A stretch of 8,783 bases of DNA from Actinomycetota bacterium (GTDB lineage: Bacteria > Actinomycetota > Actinomycetes > S36-B12 > UBA5976). A program made the position numbers and the translations under genes. Position 1 is the first letter of the stretch, and every line of letters begins with the position of its first letter. The stretch is from NCBI GenBank assembly GCA_947447095.1, contig CANFIL010000052.1:1-8783 (forward strand), read 5' to 3'. Under the pieces are notes generated by a model. That model did not search any database. It saw nothing but the letters and a program-made list of their open reading frames with translations, and was not told the origin of the DNA. Below are positions 1 to 6,697 of this stretch, in pieces.

Positions 1-1581
1 AGCGATGGCACAACTCCGGTTGCCTGGGATCGTCGACCAACGCGCGGTGCAAAAGGTTCCATCGCAAGCGTCCTAGCAGCTCAGGCGTTGTTGCGCAGCA
101 TTGAGCGCGAACACAACATCACTTCTGATCGAATCGTGGTTGCTCCGTGGCATCCAGTCCACAGCGACACTGCGACAGTTCATGAAACTCCCCCGAACAC
201 TGGCCGCCTCGCGATCTTGGATTGCGCAAGCCATAGCGTGACCGGCGATGGATTCGCAGTCGGTGTTCCCTGGGACATTCGCACAACTGCCCCAATGAAT
301 CTTTCTCTCATTGCAGTAGTCCCCATCGGTGTGCCATTTAAAGAAGCTGCAGCAATACTCAATGCGGCTTGCGATGGCGATATTGACGTCGTTGGCGTTG
401 TAGTTGAACGAGACGAGGCCGTGCTAATTTCCGCACGTATCAATCGTGCTGTTCCTGTAGTTGATCACGTCGACATTCAGGCTGCGTTGCAGGCACAGCG
501 ACTCTTCATCGAAGTTCGACCAGTAGGCACGAGCGTCATCACCGCAACCGATGTGTGGGCATTGACCTCGCATCTTGAGGTTTCCGATGAGAGTGAATCG
601 ATCTCACACATTTCGCGATGGGTACGTGATGAACGTGCTGTCGTGATTGCAGTCAATGCGCAGGCGGCACCATCGCCCACCAACACAGAGACTGCTCTGA
701 TTCATCACACAGAACGTGGCTGGCTCAACCTGTTTGACGTGGCTACGTCGATCTCAGGAATTGGCGAATACAACCGACTCAATCTCGGATCTGAAGGCTT
801 TGACCTCAACGACGTGTGGGCTGTTGATATCTCGTCCGCATTAACCCAGCGTGGTTTGAGACTACGGAGCCACACTCGAACACTCGCGCTAGCGAGCTTG
901 GCGGCATCGTCATCACATTCTTCGATGGACCTCGAATCAATCTTTGGGCGCCCTGTCACGATTGCTCGGAGCGAGGCGCATGCGGCTGCATTGGGTGCGC
1001 GCACTACTCCAGGTGTCACAAGTAATGCGCTCGTCATTGACATTGGTGGCGGCACGATTGATTTGATCAGCGAATCAACCGCGTCAGTTGCTGGCGCAGG
1101 TGACATGTTGACGGCGGCAGTCGCGCACGTATTGGATGTGCCTCGTGGTGCTGCCGATTGGATTAAGCGTGGCCCTGCGATGCGCGTTGAAGCGCCGACA
1201 GTGGTTTTGACTGAAACAGGTGGCAAGTCGTTCGTTGGCGATGACGTGAACATTCCCGCAACGTTGACAGGCTCGCTGATTGCGGAAGGTCCCAGTGGTT
1301 ACTTGCCGTTTGGTAGCGATCTGGCACCGGCGGAATGGCGCATCATGCGACAAGGGTTGAAGACGAGTGTGCTGGCCGATAATGTCACGCGACTGTTAAG
1401 TGCAACTGGAGTCACCGCTGCGACAGATGTCATTGTGGTCGGCGGACCGGCGGCTGATGATGAACTCATTCCGCAACTCGCCCAGTTGCCACTCATTGCG
1501 GGCGTTGGTCGTGGCAATGTTGCAGGCACATTGGGCCATCGCTATTCGGTGGCTTACGGACTCACGCAATCTGAAATTTAG
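1..1581 (+). CDS. Diol dehydratase reactivase, large (ATPase) subunit, 5'-truncated
   Basis: Chaperone-like ATPase that exchanges damaged cobalamin out of B12-dependent diol/glycerol dehydratase. The frame is open from base 1, so the gene begins upstream; the TTG at 88 is internal because residues before it (RGAKGSIASV) already match the family. By comparison with Klebsiella DdrA recalled from memory, only about 30 N-terminal residues, including the first phosphate motif (IDIGN-type), are missing. Visible matches in order, with residues counted from base 1: a block near 118-160 (NAA...VVGVVVERDEAVLISARI...VPVVDHV); EAHAAALGARTTPG near 325-338; the actin-fold phosphate motif VIDIGGGTID near 345-354; AGAGDM near 365-370; VVGGP near 480; and C-terminal RGNVAGTLGHR near 503-513. 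The stop is TAG. The dehydratase subunits and the small reactivase subunit should lie upstream. The 77-base gap and promoter-like element downstream suggest it is not part of the amidohydrolase-urease operon. Assignment is firm at family level; which diol is the substrate cannot be told. Confidence 0.88.
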   Translation, partial: SDGTTPVAWDRRPTRGAKGSIASVLAAQALLRSIEREHNITSDRIVVAPWHPVHSDTATVHETPPNTGRLAILDCASHSVTGDGFAVGVPWDIRTTAPMNLSLIAVVPIGVPFKEAAAILNAACDGDIDVVGVVVERDEAVLISARINRAVPVVDHVDIQAALQAQRLFIEVRPVGTSVITATDVWALTSHLEVSDESESISHISRWVRDERAVVIAVNAQAAPSPTNTETALIHHTERGWLNLFDVATSISGIGEYNRLNLGSEGFDLNDVWAVDISSALTQRGLRLRSHTRTLALASLAASSSHSSMDLESIFGRPVTIARSEAHAAALGARTTPGVTSNALVIDIGGGTIDLISESTASVAGAGDMLTAAVAHVLDVPRGAADWIKRGPAMRVEAPTVVLTETGGKSFVGDDVNIPATLTGSLIAEGPSGYLPFGSDLAPAEWRIMRQGLKTSVLADNVTRLLSATGVTAATDVIVVGGPAADDELIPQLAQLPLIAGVGRGNVAGTLGHRYSVAYGLTQSEI

Positions 1582-1621
1582 AAATCCCGACATTTCCCCG
1601 CAATCTGCTGGCACGTACTAC

Positions 1622-1627
1622 TAGCCT
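1622..1627 (+). promoter_or_regulatory. Possible -10 element (TAGCCT) for the amidohydrolase-urease operon
   Basis: The gap 1582-1658 between the reactivase stop and the amidohydrolase start contains TAGCCTGA, which fits the actinobacterial TANNNT -10 pattern. It would place a start of transcription near 1634 and give a leader of about 25 bases holding the ribosome binding site. A nearly identical TAGGCTGA lies before the FAD oxidoreductase gene. No convincing -35 element is visible. The only hairpin candidate in the gap is a 5-bp AT-rich stem (1581-1585 with 1592-1596), too weak to call a terminator. Confidence 0.35.
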
Positions 1628-1646
1628 GAAGCGGAACGTTTAATTC

Positions 1647-1652
1647 AAAGGA
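1647..1652 (+). promoter_or_regulatory. Ribosome binding site of the amidohydrolase gene
   Basis: AAAGGA, 6 bases before the ATG at 1659. It fixes that ATG as the start; the protein begins MSELTVWHNG, in keeping with the N-terminal beta strand of the family. The ABC transporter gene at 8070 carries the same AAAGGA. Confidence 0.75.
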
Positions 1653-1658
1653 TGAAAC

Positions 1659-3266
1659 ATGTCTGAACTCACCGTGTGGCATAACGGAACTGTCTGGATC
1701 AACAAGGATGACCGAAGCGATGCGATCGCTGCGCGTGACGGACACGTTGTTGCACACGGCTCGGAAGCCGTGACAATGATCGCCGAAGCCACAACCGTCA
1801 TTGATTTGAATGGCCGCACTTTGGCACCGGGCTTTGGTGATGGGCATGCACATCCCGTATTCGGCGGAATCGAAACTTTGTTCGCCGATGTGCGAGGCCA
1901 TGACACGTTGGACGACTTGCTCGCTTCGGTCAAGAAGTGGGCCGATGAGAATCCTGACGCCGAATGGGTGCGCGGCGAAGGCTATGACCCGAGCTTGGCA
2001 CCGCGCGGTGAGTTTGATGCGCGTTGGTTGGATGCCATCGTTCCAGATCGTCCCGTTGTATTACGTGCGATGGATTACCACACCGCATGGGTGAATACTC
2101 GAGCACTCGAGATTGCAGGCATCACCAAGGACACACCTCAACCATCGGATGGCGACATCACATTGCGCGAAGACGGCACACCGATGGGCACGCTTCGTGA
2201 GTGGGGTGCTTGGGGAATGATCTACGAAAAACTTCCTGAACTTGATCGCGAACAACGCATCGCTGCGGTAGCTGCTGCATCAAAGGCCTACGGAATTGGC
2301 GGCGTGACGTGGGCGCAAGATGCGTGGGTCGAACCCGACACTCTCGACACTTGGCTCGAGGGTGCAAAAGCAGGAGCACTGACATTCCGCGCGAACCTTG
2401 CCTGGCTTGCTGAGCCTGCGGGACGGTGGCGTCGTACCTTTCTAACATTCCCGGCACTCAAAGAACGTGTCGACAACGAGTGCCCCGAACTACTGACCGC
2501 GCACACAATCAAGTTCTTTGCCGATGGAATTCTCGAAGGCGGTACGGCTGCCGTACTTGAGGCATATTGCGACTGCCCGACATCACACGGCATCCCTAAC
2601 TGGACCCGCGACGAACTCATTGAGGCAGTTAGTGAATGTGTTGCGATGGGCTTCCAGCCGCACATTCACGCGATTGGTGATGCAGGTGTGCGCGATGCAC
2701 TCGACGCATTCGAAAATGCAATCAAGGTACACGGCACAGCAAACAATCCAGTCATGGCACATTGCCAACTTGTTGATCCTGATGATCTCGACCGCTACCG
2801 CGAGCTCGGGGTCATCGCGAACTTTGAACCACTATGGGCGCAACTCGAAAATGAACAAACTGTGTTGACCATTCCACGCTTGGGTCAAGAGCGTGCAGAT
2901 CGCCAATACCCGATCGCCACATTGTTGCGTGGCGGAGCGAAAGTATCGTTCGGATCAGATTGGCCAGTGACGTCGCAAATTCCGATGAAGGGCATCGGAA
3001 TTGCCATCACACGTCAGACCGATCACGGCGTTCCGGCTGACGGTTGGGTGCCAAGCGAAAAGATCACGCTTGACGAAGCGCTCGATGCATACACCCGTGG
3101 CGTCGCGGTTCAAGCGGGCGAAGAAATGTTGTGGGGGGACCTAGGCATTGGAAAGCGTGCAGATGCTGTGCTTTTTGACTCCGACATCCATTCGCTTCCA
3201 GCCTTTGATGTTCGCCGAATTTGCGTGGTTGGCACGTGGCTTGGTGGCGTTCGGGTCTTTGGCTAG
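1659..3266 (+). CDS. YtcJ/NfdA-type metal-dependent amidohydrolase (amidohydrolase family 3)
   Basis: Probably a cytoplasmic zinc-dependent hydrolase of an amide or formamide bond; characterised relatives include N-substituted formamide deformylase, but most of this family has no assigned substrate. The length of 535 residues is normal. Metal-site motifs in order: GFGDGHAHP with the HxH pair His63/His65; YHTAWVN at 140-146, typical of YtcJ proteins; IKFFADG with Lys285, the candidate carboxylated bridging lysine; QPHIHAIGD with His335/His337; AHCQ with His368; and FGSDWP with Asp434. The C terminus returns to the small beta-sandwich domain (GKRADAVLFD, 499-508). No signal peptide is seen. It is the first gene of a closely spaced unit, 15 bases ahead of the fused urease subunit and in the same reading frame, separated by one TAG. 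Being linked to a urease-like pair and a C45 hydrolase suggests that it removes another C-N linkage in the same pathway (inference). Confidence 0.88.
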   Translation: MSELTVWHNGTVWINKDDRSDAIAARDGHVVAHGSEAVTMIAEATTVIDLNGRTLAPGFGDGHAHPVFGGIETLFADVRGHDTLDDLLASVKKWADENPDAEWVRGEGYDPSLAPRGEFDARWLDAIVPDRPVVLRAMDYHTAWVNTRALEIAGITKDTPQPSDGDITLREDGTPMGTLREWGAWGMIYEKLPELDREQRIAAVAAASKAYGIGGVTWAQDAWVEPDTLDTWLEGAKAGALTFRANLAWLAEPAGRWRRTFLTFPALKERVDNECPELLTAHTIKFFADGILEGGTAAVLEAYCDCPTSHGIPNWTRDELIEAVSECVAMGFQPHIHAIGDAGVRDALDAFENAIKVHGTANNPVMAHCQLVDPDDLDRYRELGVIANFEPLWAQLENEQTVLTIPRLGQERADRQYPIATLLRGGAKVSFGSDWPVTSQIPMKGIGIAITRQTDHGVPADGWVPSEKITLDEALDAYTRGVAVQAGEEMLWGDLGIGKRADAVLFDSDIHSLPAFDVRRICVVGTWLGGVRVFG

Positions 3267-3281
3267 TACACACTTGATCCT

Positions 3282-3962
3282 GTGGAACTAACTCCGAGCG
3301 AACAAGATCGACTATTGATCTTCACGGCTGCCCAGTTGGCGCAGTCCCGACGAGATCGTGGTTTGAAACTCAATCACCCTGAAGCAGTGGCATTGATCTG
3401 TCACGCCGTGATTGAAGCTGCCCGCGATGGTGTGACGCATGCGCAGGCTCTGGCGATCGGCCAGACCGCAGTGCGCAGCGATGAACTTTTGCCCGGCGTT
3501 GCATCGATGTTGTTCGGTGTTGCAGTCGAAGCAGTATTCGACGATGGTCGTCGACTTGTCGTTGTTGACTTCCCTGACTCGGATGCCGATGTCCCCGGAC
3601 AAGTCACGCGCTTACAACCGACACCTGCGCCAGAGTCAACCGAGGTTGTAGCAGTCGACGTGCACAATGATTCATCCGTACAGATTTCCGTCACCACTCA
3701 CATGCATTTCTTTGAAGTTAATCCGCGCCTTCGCTTTGATCGCGAACAGGCATACGGCCGCCATCTGCACATACCGGCGGGCGAACATGTGGACTTCCCA
3801 TCCGGTAGCACCGTGACAGTGAATTTAGTTCCCATCACAGGCGAGCGTGTCATCATCGGCTTTGCAGGACTCGTTGATGGTCCACTGGATGCACCTGGCG
3901 CTAAAGAGCAAGCGATGGCGAAAGCTAAGGCGCTCGGTTACCTCGATGGGGGTGCATCATGA
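3282..3962 (+). CDS. ureAB: Fused urease gamma-beta subunit
   Basis: Structural, non-catalytic subunit of a urease-type nickel hydrolase, joining the gamma (UreA) and beta (UreB) chains in one polypeptide of 226 residues. Residues 1-100 are the gamma part: LTPSEQDRLLIF, RGLKLNHPEAVALI (26-39), EAARDG (45-50), LLPGVA (69-74), EAVFDDG (83-89). A short linker with VPGQV (104-108), matching the IPGEI start of UreB, leads to the beta part: THMHFFEVNP (139-148, both histidines of the HxHFFEVN motif kept), FDRE, IPAG, LVP and a GPLD end (200-203), then a 23-residue tail. Fused gamma-beta chains are known from actinomycetes. The GTG start is forced: a stop lies 15 bases upstream in the same frame, no other start codon lies between, and MELTP matches the family start. 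No ribosome binding site is visible, so it probably depends on coupling or reinitiation from the amidohydrolase. Its stop overlaps the next start (ATGA). Confidence 0.93.
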   Translation: MELTPSEQDRLLIFTAAQLAQSRRDRGLKLNHPEAVALICHAVIEAARDGVTHAQALAIGQTAVRSDELLPGVASMLFGVAVEAVFDDGRRLVVVDFPDSDADVPGQVTRLQPTPAPESTEVVAVDVHNDSSVQISVTTHMHFFEVNPRLRFDREQAYGRHLHIPAGEHVDFPSGSTVTVNLVPITGERVIIGFAGLVDGPLDAPGAKEQAMAKAKALGYLDGGAS

Positions 3963-5650
3963 CTCCTGAAGAGTTACGTGAAATCGATCAAGACATCGCG
4001 GTTCATGGCGCTCGCGCCGGTGACTTCGTACGTCTAGGCGATACCGACCTCGTCGTCCGCGTCGAGTCCGACGATCGACAAATCGGAAATGAATTGCAAA
4101 TTGGTTTCGGCAAGAATGCCCGCGATGGCATGGGAATGCGCTCGGTTCGATCGGATGAATCGTGCGATGTTGTCATCACGAACGTGTTAGTCATTGATGC
4201 CATTCAAGGCATTCGCGTGACCTCAATCGGAATTCGTAATGGCCGCATCAGCGCCATTGGTCGCAGTGGTAACCCAGACACGATGGATGACATTGATGTC
4301 ATCGTCGGAAGTGGAACGGTCATCATTCCTGGCGAAGGTTTGATCGCAACCGCTGGCGGTATCGATTCACACGTCCATGCAATGTCACCGCGCGTATGCG
4401 ATGCGGCCCTTTCGAGCGGTGTCACAACGTTGATCGCACAGGAATTCGGGCCCTTCTGGGGTGTCGGAGTTGGCTCGCCGTGGGCACTGCAACACGGCCA
4501 CAACTCTTTCGCTGCCTGGCCATTGAATGTTGGCATCTTGGGTCGAGCAGCAGGATCAACAACGGCTCCCCTGTTCGAGGCACTCGAAGGCGGCGTGTGT
4601 GGCTTCAAGATTCACGAAGATACCGGCGCGCATCCCCGCACACTCGACACCACACTGACGTTCGCTGACGAACACGACATCGCGATTGCATTGCACACCG
4701 ATGGCCTCAACGAAATGATGAATGTCGATGACACGATTGACGTCATCGCTGGCCGCGCAGTTCACGCGTATCACGTTGAAGGTTGTGGCGGCGGACACGC
4801 TCCTGACGTTTTGCGCATGGCAGGCCACGACAACATTTTGGCGTCATCAACAAATCCGACATTGGCTTACGGTGTTAATGCTGCGGATGAACACATCGCG
4901 ATGATCATTTCCGCACACGGCATGAATCCTGAATTGCCAAGCGATGTTGAGATTGCGCGTCGACGTGTTCGCAATGCAACGATGGCTGCCGAAAATCGAC
5001 TTCACGACATGGGCGTTATCCCAGTAACGTCATCGGACGCGCTCGGCATGGGTCGCGCAGATGACACGTGGCGAAAGACATTTGCGATGGCGAGCATGTT
5101 TGCGGATAGCGCGATTCTGGATGGATCAGTTGCCGCTGACGAAGTCATCACTAGTAACGAACGCGTCTTGCGCCACGTTGCGAAAATCACCATCAACCCA
5201 GCTTTGGTTCACGGACTTGCTCACGAAGTTGGTGCGCTCAAAGTAGGACTGTTGGCTGACATCATTTTGTGGTCGTACAAGTCATTTGCCAGCAAACCAA
5301 ACATGGTCATCAAGGGCGGAATTCCTGCCTGGGGCGTTGTTGGCGACCCAGGCGCTACTGTTGCCAACGCTCAGCCGTTAATCATCGGGCCGCAGTTCGG
5401 CGCCTTTGGTGTTGCCCCTGCAGATTTAGGTGTGCACTTCACGAATAATGCTTCCACCACTTCTGTTGCTGGGCGGCGCAGCGTTCCTGTCCAAAACACC
5501 CGCACTATTCGGGGTCGAGACATGCTGTATCACGGTGTTTTAGGTGATGTGCAGGTCGATCCGACTGGGAACACCGTCACATTTAATGGCGAAATCGTCA
5601 CCAGCGAACCGCAATCGCGGTCATCATTGACTCGTACCTATTTGCTTTAG
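3959..5650 (+). CDS. ureC: Divergent urease alpha (catalytic) subunit
   Basis: Catalytic subunit of a dinickel urease-type hydrolase; classical members split urea into ammonia and carbamate. It has 563 residues, close to the usual 567. Set against Klebsiella UreC from memory, the active site is His138/His140 (GGIDSHVH), the carbamylated lysine Lys217 and His219 in KIHED, His246 (ALHTDGLNE), His272 (YHVEG), His320 on the flap, Arg336 and Asp360 (TSSDALGMGR): all metal ligands and the general acid are kept. Departures: the flap cysteine 319 is Ala; residue 363 is Gly for Ala; residue 276 is Cys for Ala; and the nearly invariant block GGGTGPAAGTxATTCTPG is replaced by a shorter QEFGPFWGVGVGSPW (161-175). 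These mark a separate urease-like subfamily. GGGGGTG, 5 bases before the ATG, serves as ribosome binding site, and the start overlaps the ureAB stop by 4 bases, so the two are translationally coupled. No UreD, E, F or G gene is in the window. Urea as substrate is likely but unproven. Confidence 0.9.
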   Translation: MTPEELREIDQDIAVHGARAGDFVRLGDTDLVVRVESDDRQIGNELQIGFGKNARDGMGMRSVRSDESCDVVITNVLVIDAIQGIRVTSIGIRNGRISAIGRSGNPDTMDDIDVIVGSGTVIIPGEGLIATAGGIDSHVHAMSPRVCDAALSSGVTTLIAQEFGPFWGVGVGSPWALQHGHNSFAAWPLNVGILGRAAGSTTAPLFEALEGGVCGFKIHEDTGAHPRTLDTTLTFADEHDIAIALHTDGLNEMMNVDDTIDVIAGRAVHAYHVEGCGGGHAPDVLRMAGHDNILASSTNPTLAYGVNAADEHIAMIISAHGMNPELPSDVEIARRRVRNATMAAENRLHDMGVIPVTSSDALGMGRADDTWRKTFAMASMFADSAILDGSVAADEVITSNERVLRHVAKITINPALVHGLAHEVGALKVGLLADIILWSYKSFASKPNMVIKGGIPAWGVVGDPGATVANAQPLIIGPQFGAFGVAPADLGVHFTNNASTTSVAGRRSVPVQNTRTIRGRDMLYHGVLGDVQVDPTGNTVTFNGEIVTSEPQSRSSLTRTYLL

Positions 5651-5653
5651 GAG
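5649..5653 (+). promoter_or_regulatory. Ribosome binding site of the C45 hydrolase, overlapping the urease alpha stop
   Basis: AGGAG begins inside the TAG stop codon of the urease alpha gene and lies 4 bases before the ATG at 5658. The overlap supports cotranscription and probable coupling of the two genes. Confidence 0.8.
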
Positions 5654-5657
5654 TCCC

Positions 5658-6653
5658 ATGATCGTCACCGCTTCCGGCACCGGCGCAGAACGTGGTGCGC
5701 AAATCGGATCGCAACTAGAAACTCACTTGCACGTGGCATGGAAGCGATGGGTCACACACTTTGCAACCCGCGGAATTGATGCGGATGATTTGGCAACGCG
5801 CCTGACTGATGTTGGCGGCTGGGACACTGCAGAGCGCTACTGCCCTGATCTCGTAGCAGAGCTCGAGACGATGGCCGAAGCTGCAAACATGCCGTGGTAC
5901 CAAGTCGCAGCACTTTCGATGCTTGATGAGTCGTGGGCATTGACCGGTGGCATGGGATGTACCGCCGTCGCGATTACTCGCGAAGGATCACGAGCTGCGG
6001 GCCAAAACATGGACCTGCCAGGCTGGACTAAAGGTTTGCAAACTGTGCTGAATGTTCGCGATGCGAACGGACTTGGAGTAGTCGCGGCTACTTACCCAGG
6101 ATCACTCGCAACCATGGGCATGAATTCAAACGGGGTGATTGTTGTCGTCAATGCGCTTGACCTTGTCATCAACATGACAGGCATGCCGGTTGATTTCGTC
6201 ACGCGCGGCGCCCTTCACCAGCCGACAGCGCAGGATGCAATCGACTACATTCGCGAAATTCCACATGCCGTTGGACAGAACTACACCGTGCTTGATGGCA
6301 AAGATTTATTTATGGTCGAGGCCGATGCACGCGAAGTTAAAGATGTGCCGCTTCATGACTCGGTTTCGACTCACACGAACCATGCCTTCACGCGCGAGTA
6401 CACGGGCAGTGAAGGTTCGTATGTGCGCATCAAAGCAATTGAAGATGCTCGCGAATCATTGCAGACAGCCGATGACATCAAGGCGGCATTGACTGACCAG
6501 AGCACTGGTGTCTGCTTCGACCTAGGTCGCTGGAGCGAGGACATGTATTCCTTCATGGGCATTGTCGGAGATTCACTTGCCAAGCGGGTTTGGGTAAACC
6601 TTGGTCCAGCCGATGGTGGCGTGTACGAAGAAGTGGCGTTCAACACCATCTAG
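5658..6653 (+). CDS. Ntn hydrolase of peptidase family C45 (acyl-CoA:6-APA acyltransferase-like)
   Basis: Self-processing N-terminal nucleophile hydrolase of 331 residues. Family members hydrolyse or transfer the acyl group of amides; the best known is the fungal isopenicillin-N acyltransferase, whose nucleophile is Cys103. Here GMGCTAVAI places the candidate nucleophile at Cys101, so autocleavage between Gly100 and Cys101 would give a fragment of about 11 kDa and one of about 25 kDa. Other family marks: GQNMDLP (115-121), GMNSNGV (154-160), the HTNHAF segment (239-244) and the C-terminal VWVNLGPADGG (311-321). There is no signal peptide or membrane segment, so it acts in the cytoplasm. The start is set by AGGAG 4 bases upstream. 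It is 7 bases behind the urease alpha gene, which argues for a shared pathway: probably hydrolysis of an N-acyl compound (inference). Penicillin synthesis is not implied. Substrate unknown. Confidence 0.85.
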   Translation: MIVTASGTGAERGAQIGSQLETHLHVAWKRWVTHFATRGIDADDLATRLTDVGGWDTAERYCPDLVAELETMAEAANMPWYQVAALSMLDESWALTGGMGCTAVAITREGSRAAGQNMDLPGWTKGLQTVLNVRDANGLGVVAATYPGSLATMGMNSNGVIVVVNALDLVINMTGMPVDFVTRGALHQPTAQDAIDYIREIPHAVGQNYTVLDGKDLFMVEADAREVKDVPLHDSVSTHTNHAFTREYTGSEGSYVRIKAIEDARESLQTADDIKAALTDQSTGVCFDLGRWSEDMYSFMGIVGDSLAKRVWVNLGPADGGVYEEVAFNTI

Positions 6654-6661
6654 CGGTCGAT

Positions 6662-6691
6662 CAGACATGATCACGTCCCAGGCTTTAGGCT
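6662..6691 (+). promoter_or_regulatory. Possible leaderless promoter of the FAD oxidoreductase gene
   Basis: In the 44-base gap (6654-6697), CAGACA (6662-6667, four of six matches to TTGACA) and TAGGCT (6686-6691, fits TANNNT) are separated by 18 bases. The -10 element ends 6 bases before the ATG at 6698, so transcription would start at or next to the start codon. There is no good ribosome binding site, only AGG inside the same element. The palindrome TGACGTCA (6691-6698) overlaps the start and may be chance. Confidence 0.4.
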
Positions 6692-6697
6692 GACGTC

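Noticed and set aside
88..90. TTG as start codon of the first gene
   Set aside because: The frame stays open to base 1 and the residues before the TTG (RGAKGSIASV) align with the reactivase family, so the true start is outside the window.
705..1253. Reverse-strand open frame of 182 codons
   Set aside because: It lies wholly inside the reactivase gene on the other strand, with composition typical of a shadow frame and no recognisable motif. The same applies to the other reverse-strand frames across the window.
1581..1596. Hairpin GAAAT-CCCGAC-ATTTC as a terminator
   Set aside because: The stem has only five AT-rich base pairs, overlaps the stop codon and is not followed by a T-run.
5658..6653. 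Penicillin biosynthesis gene
   Set aside because: The C45 family resemblance to the acyltransferase is fold-level; no other beta-lactam genes are present and most bacterial members are unrelated hydrolases.
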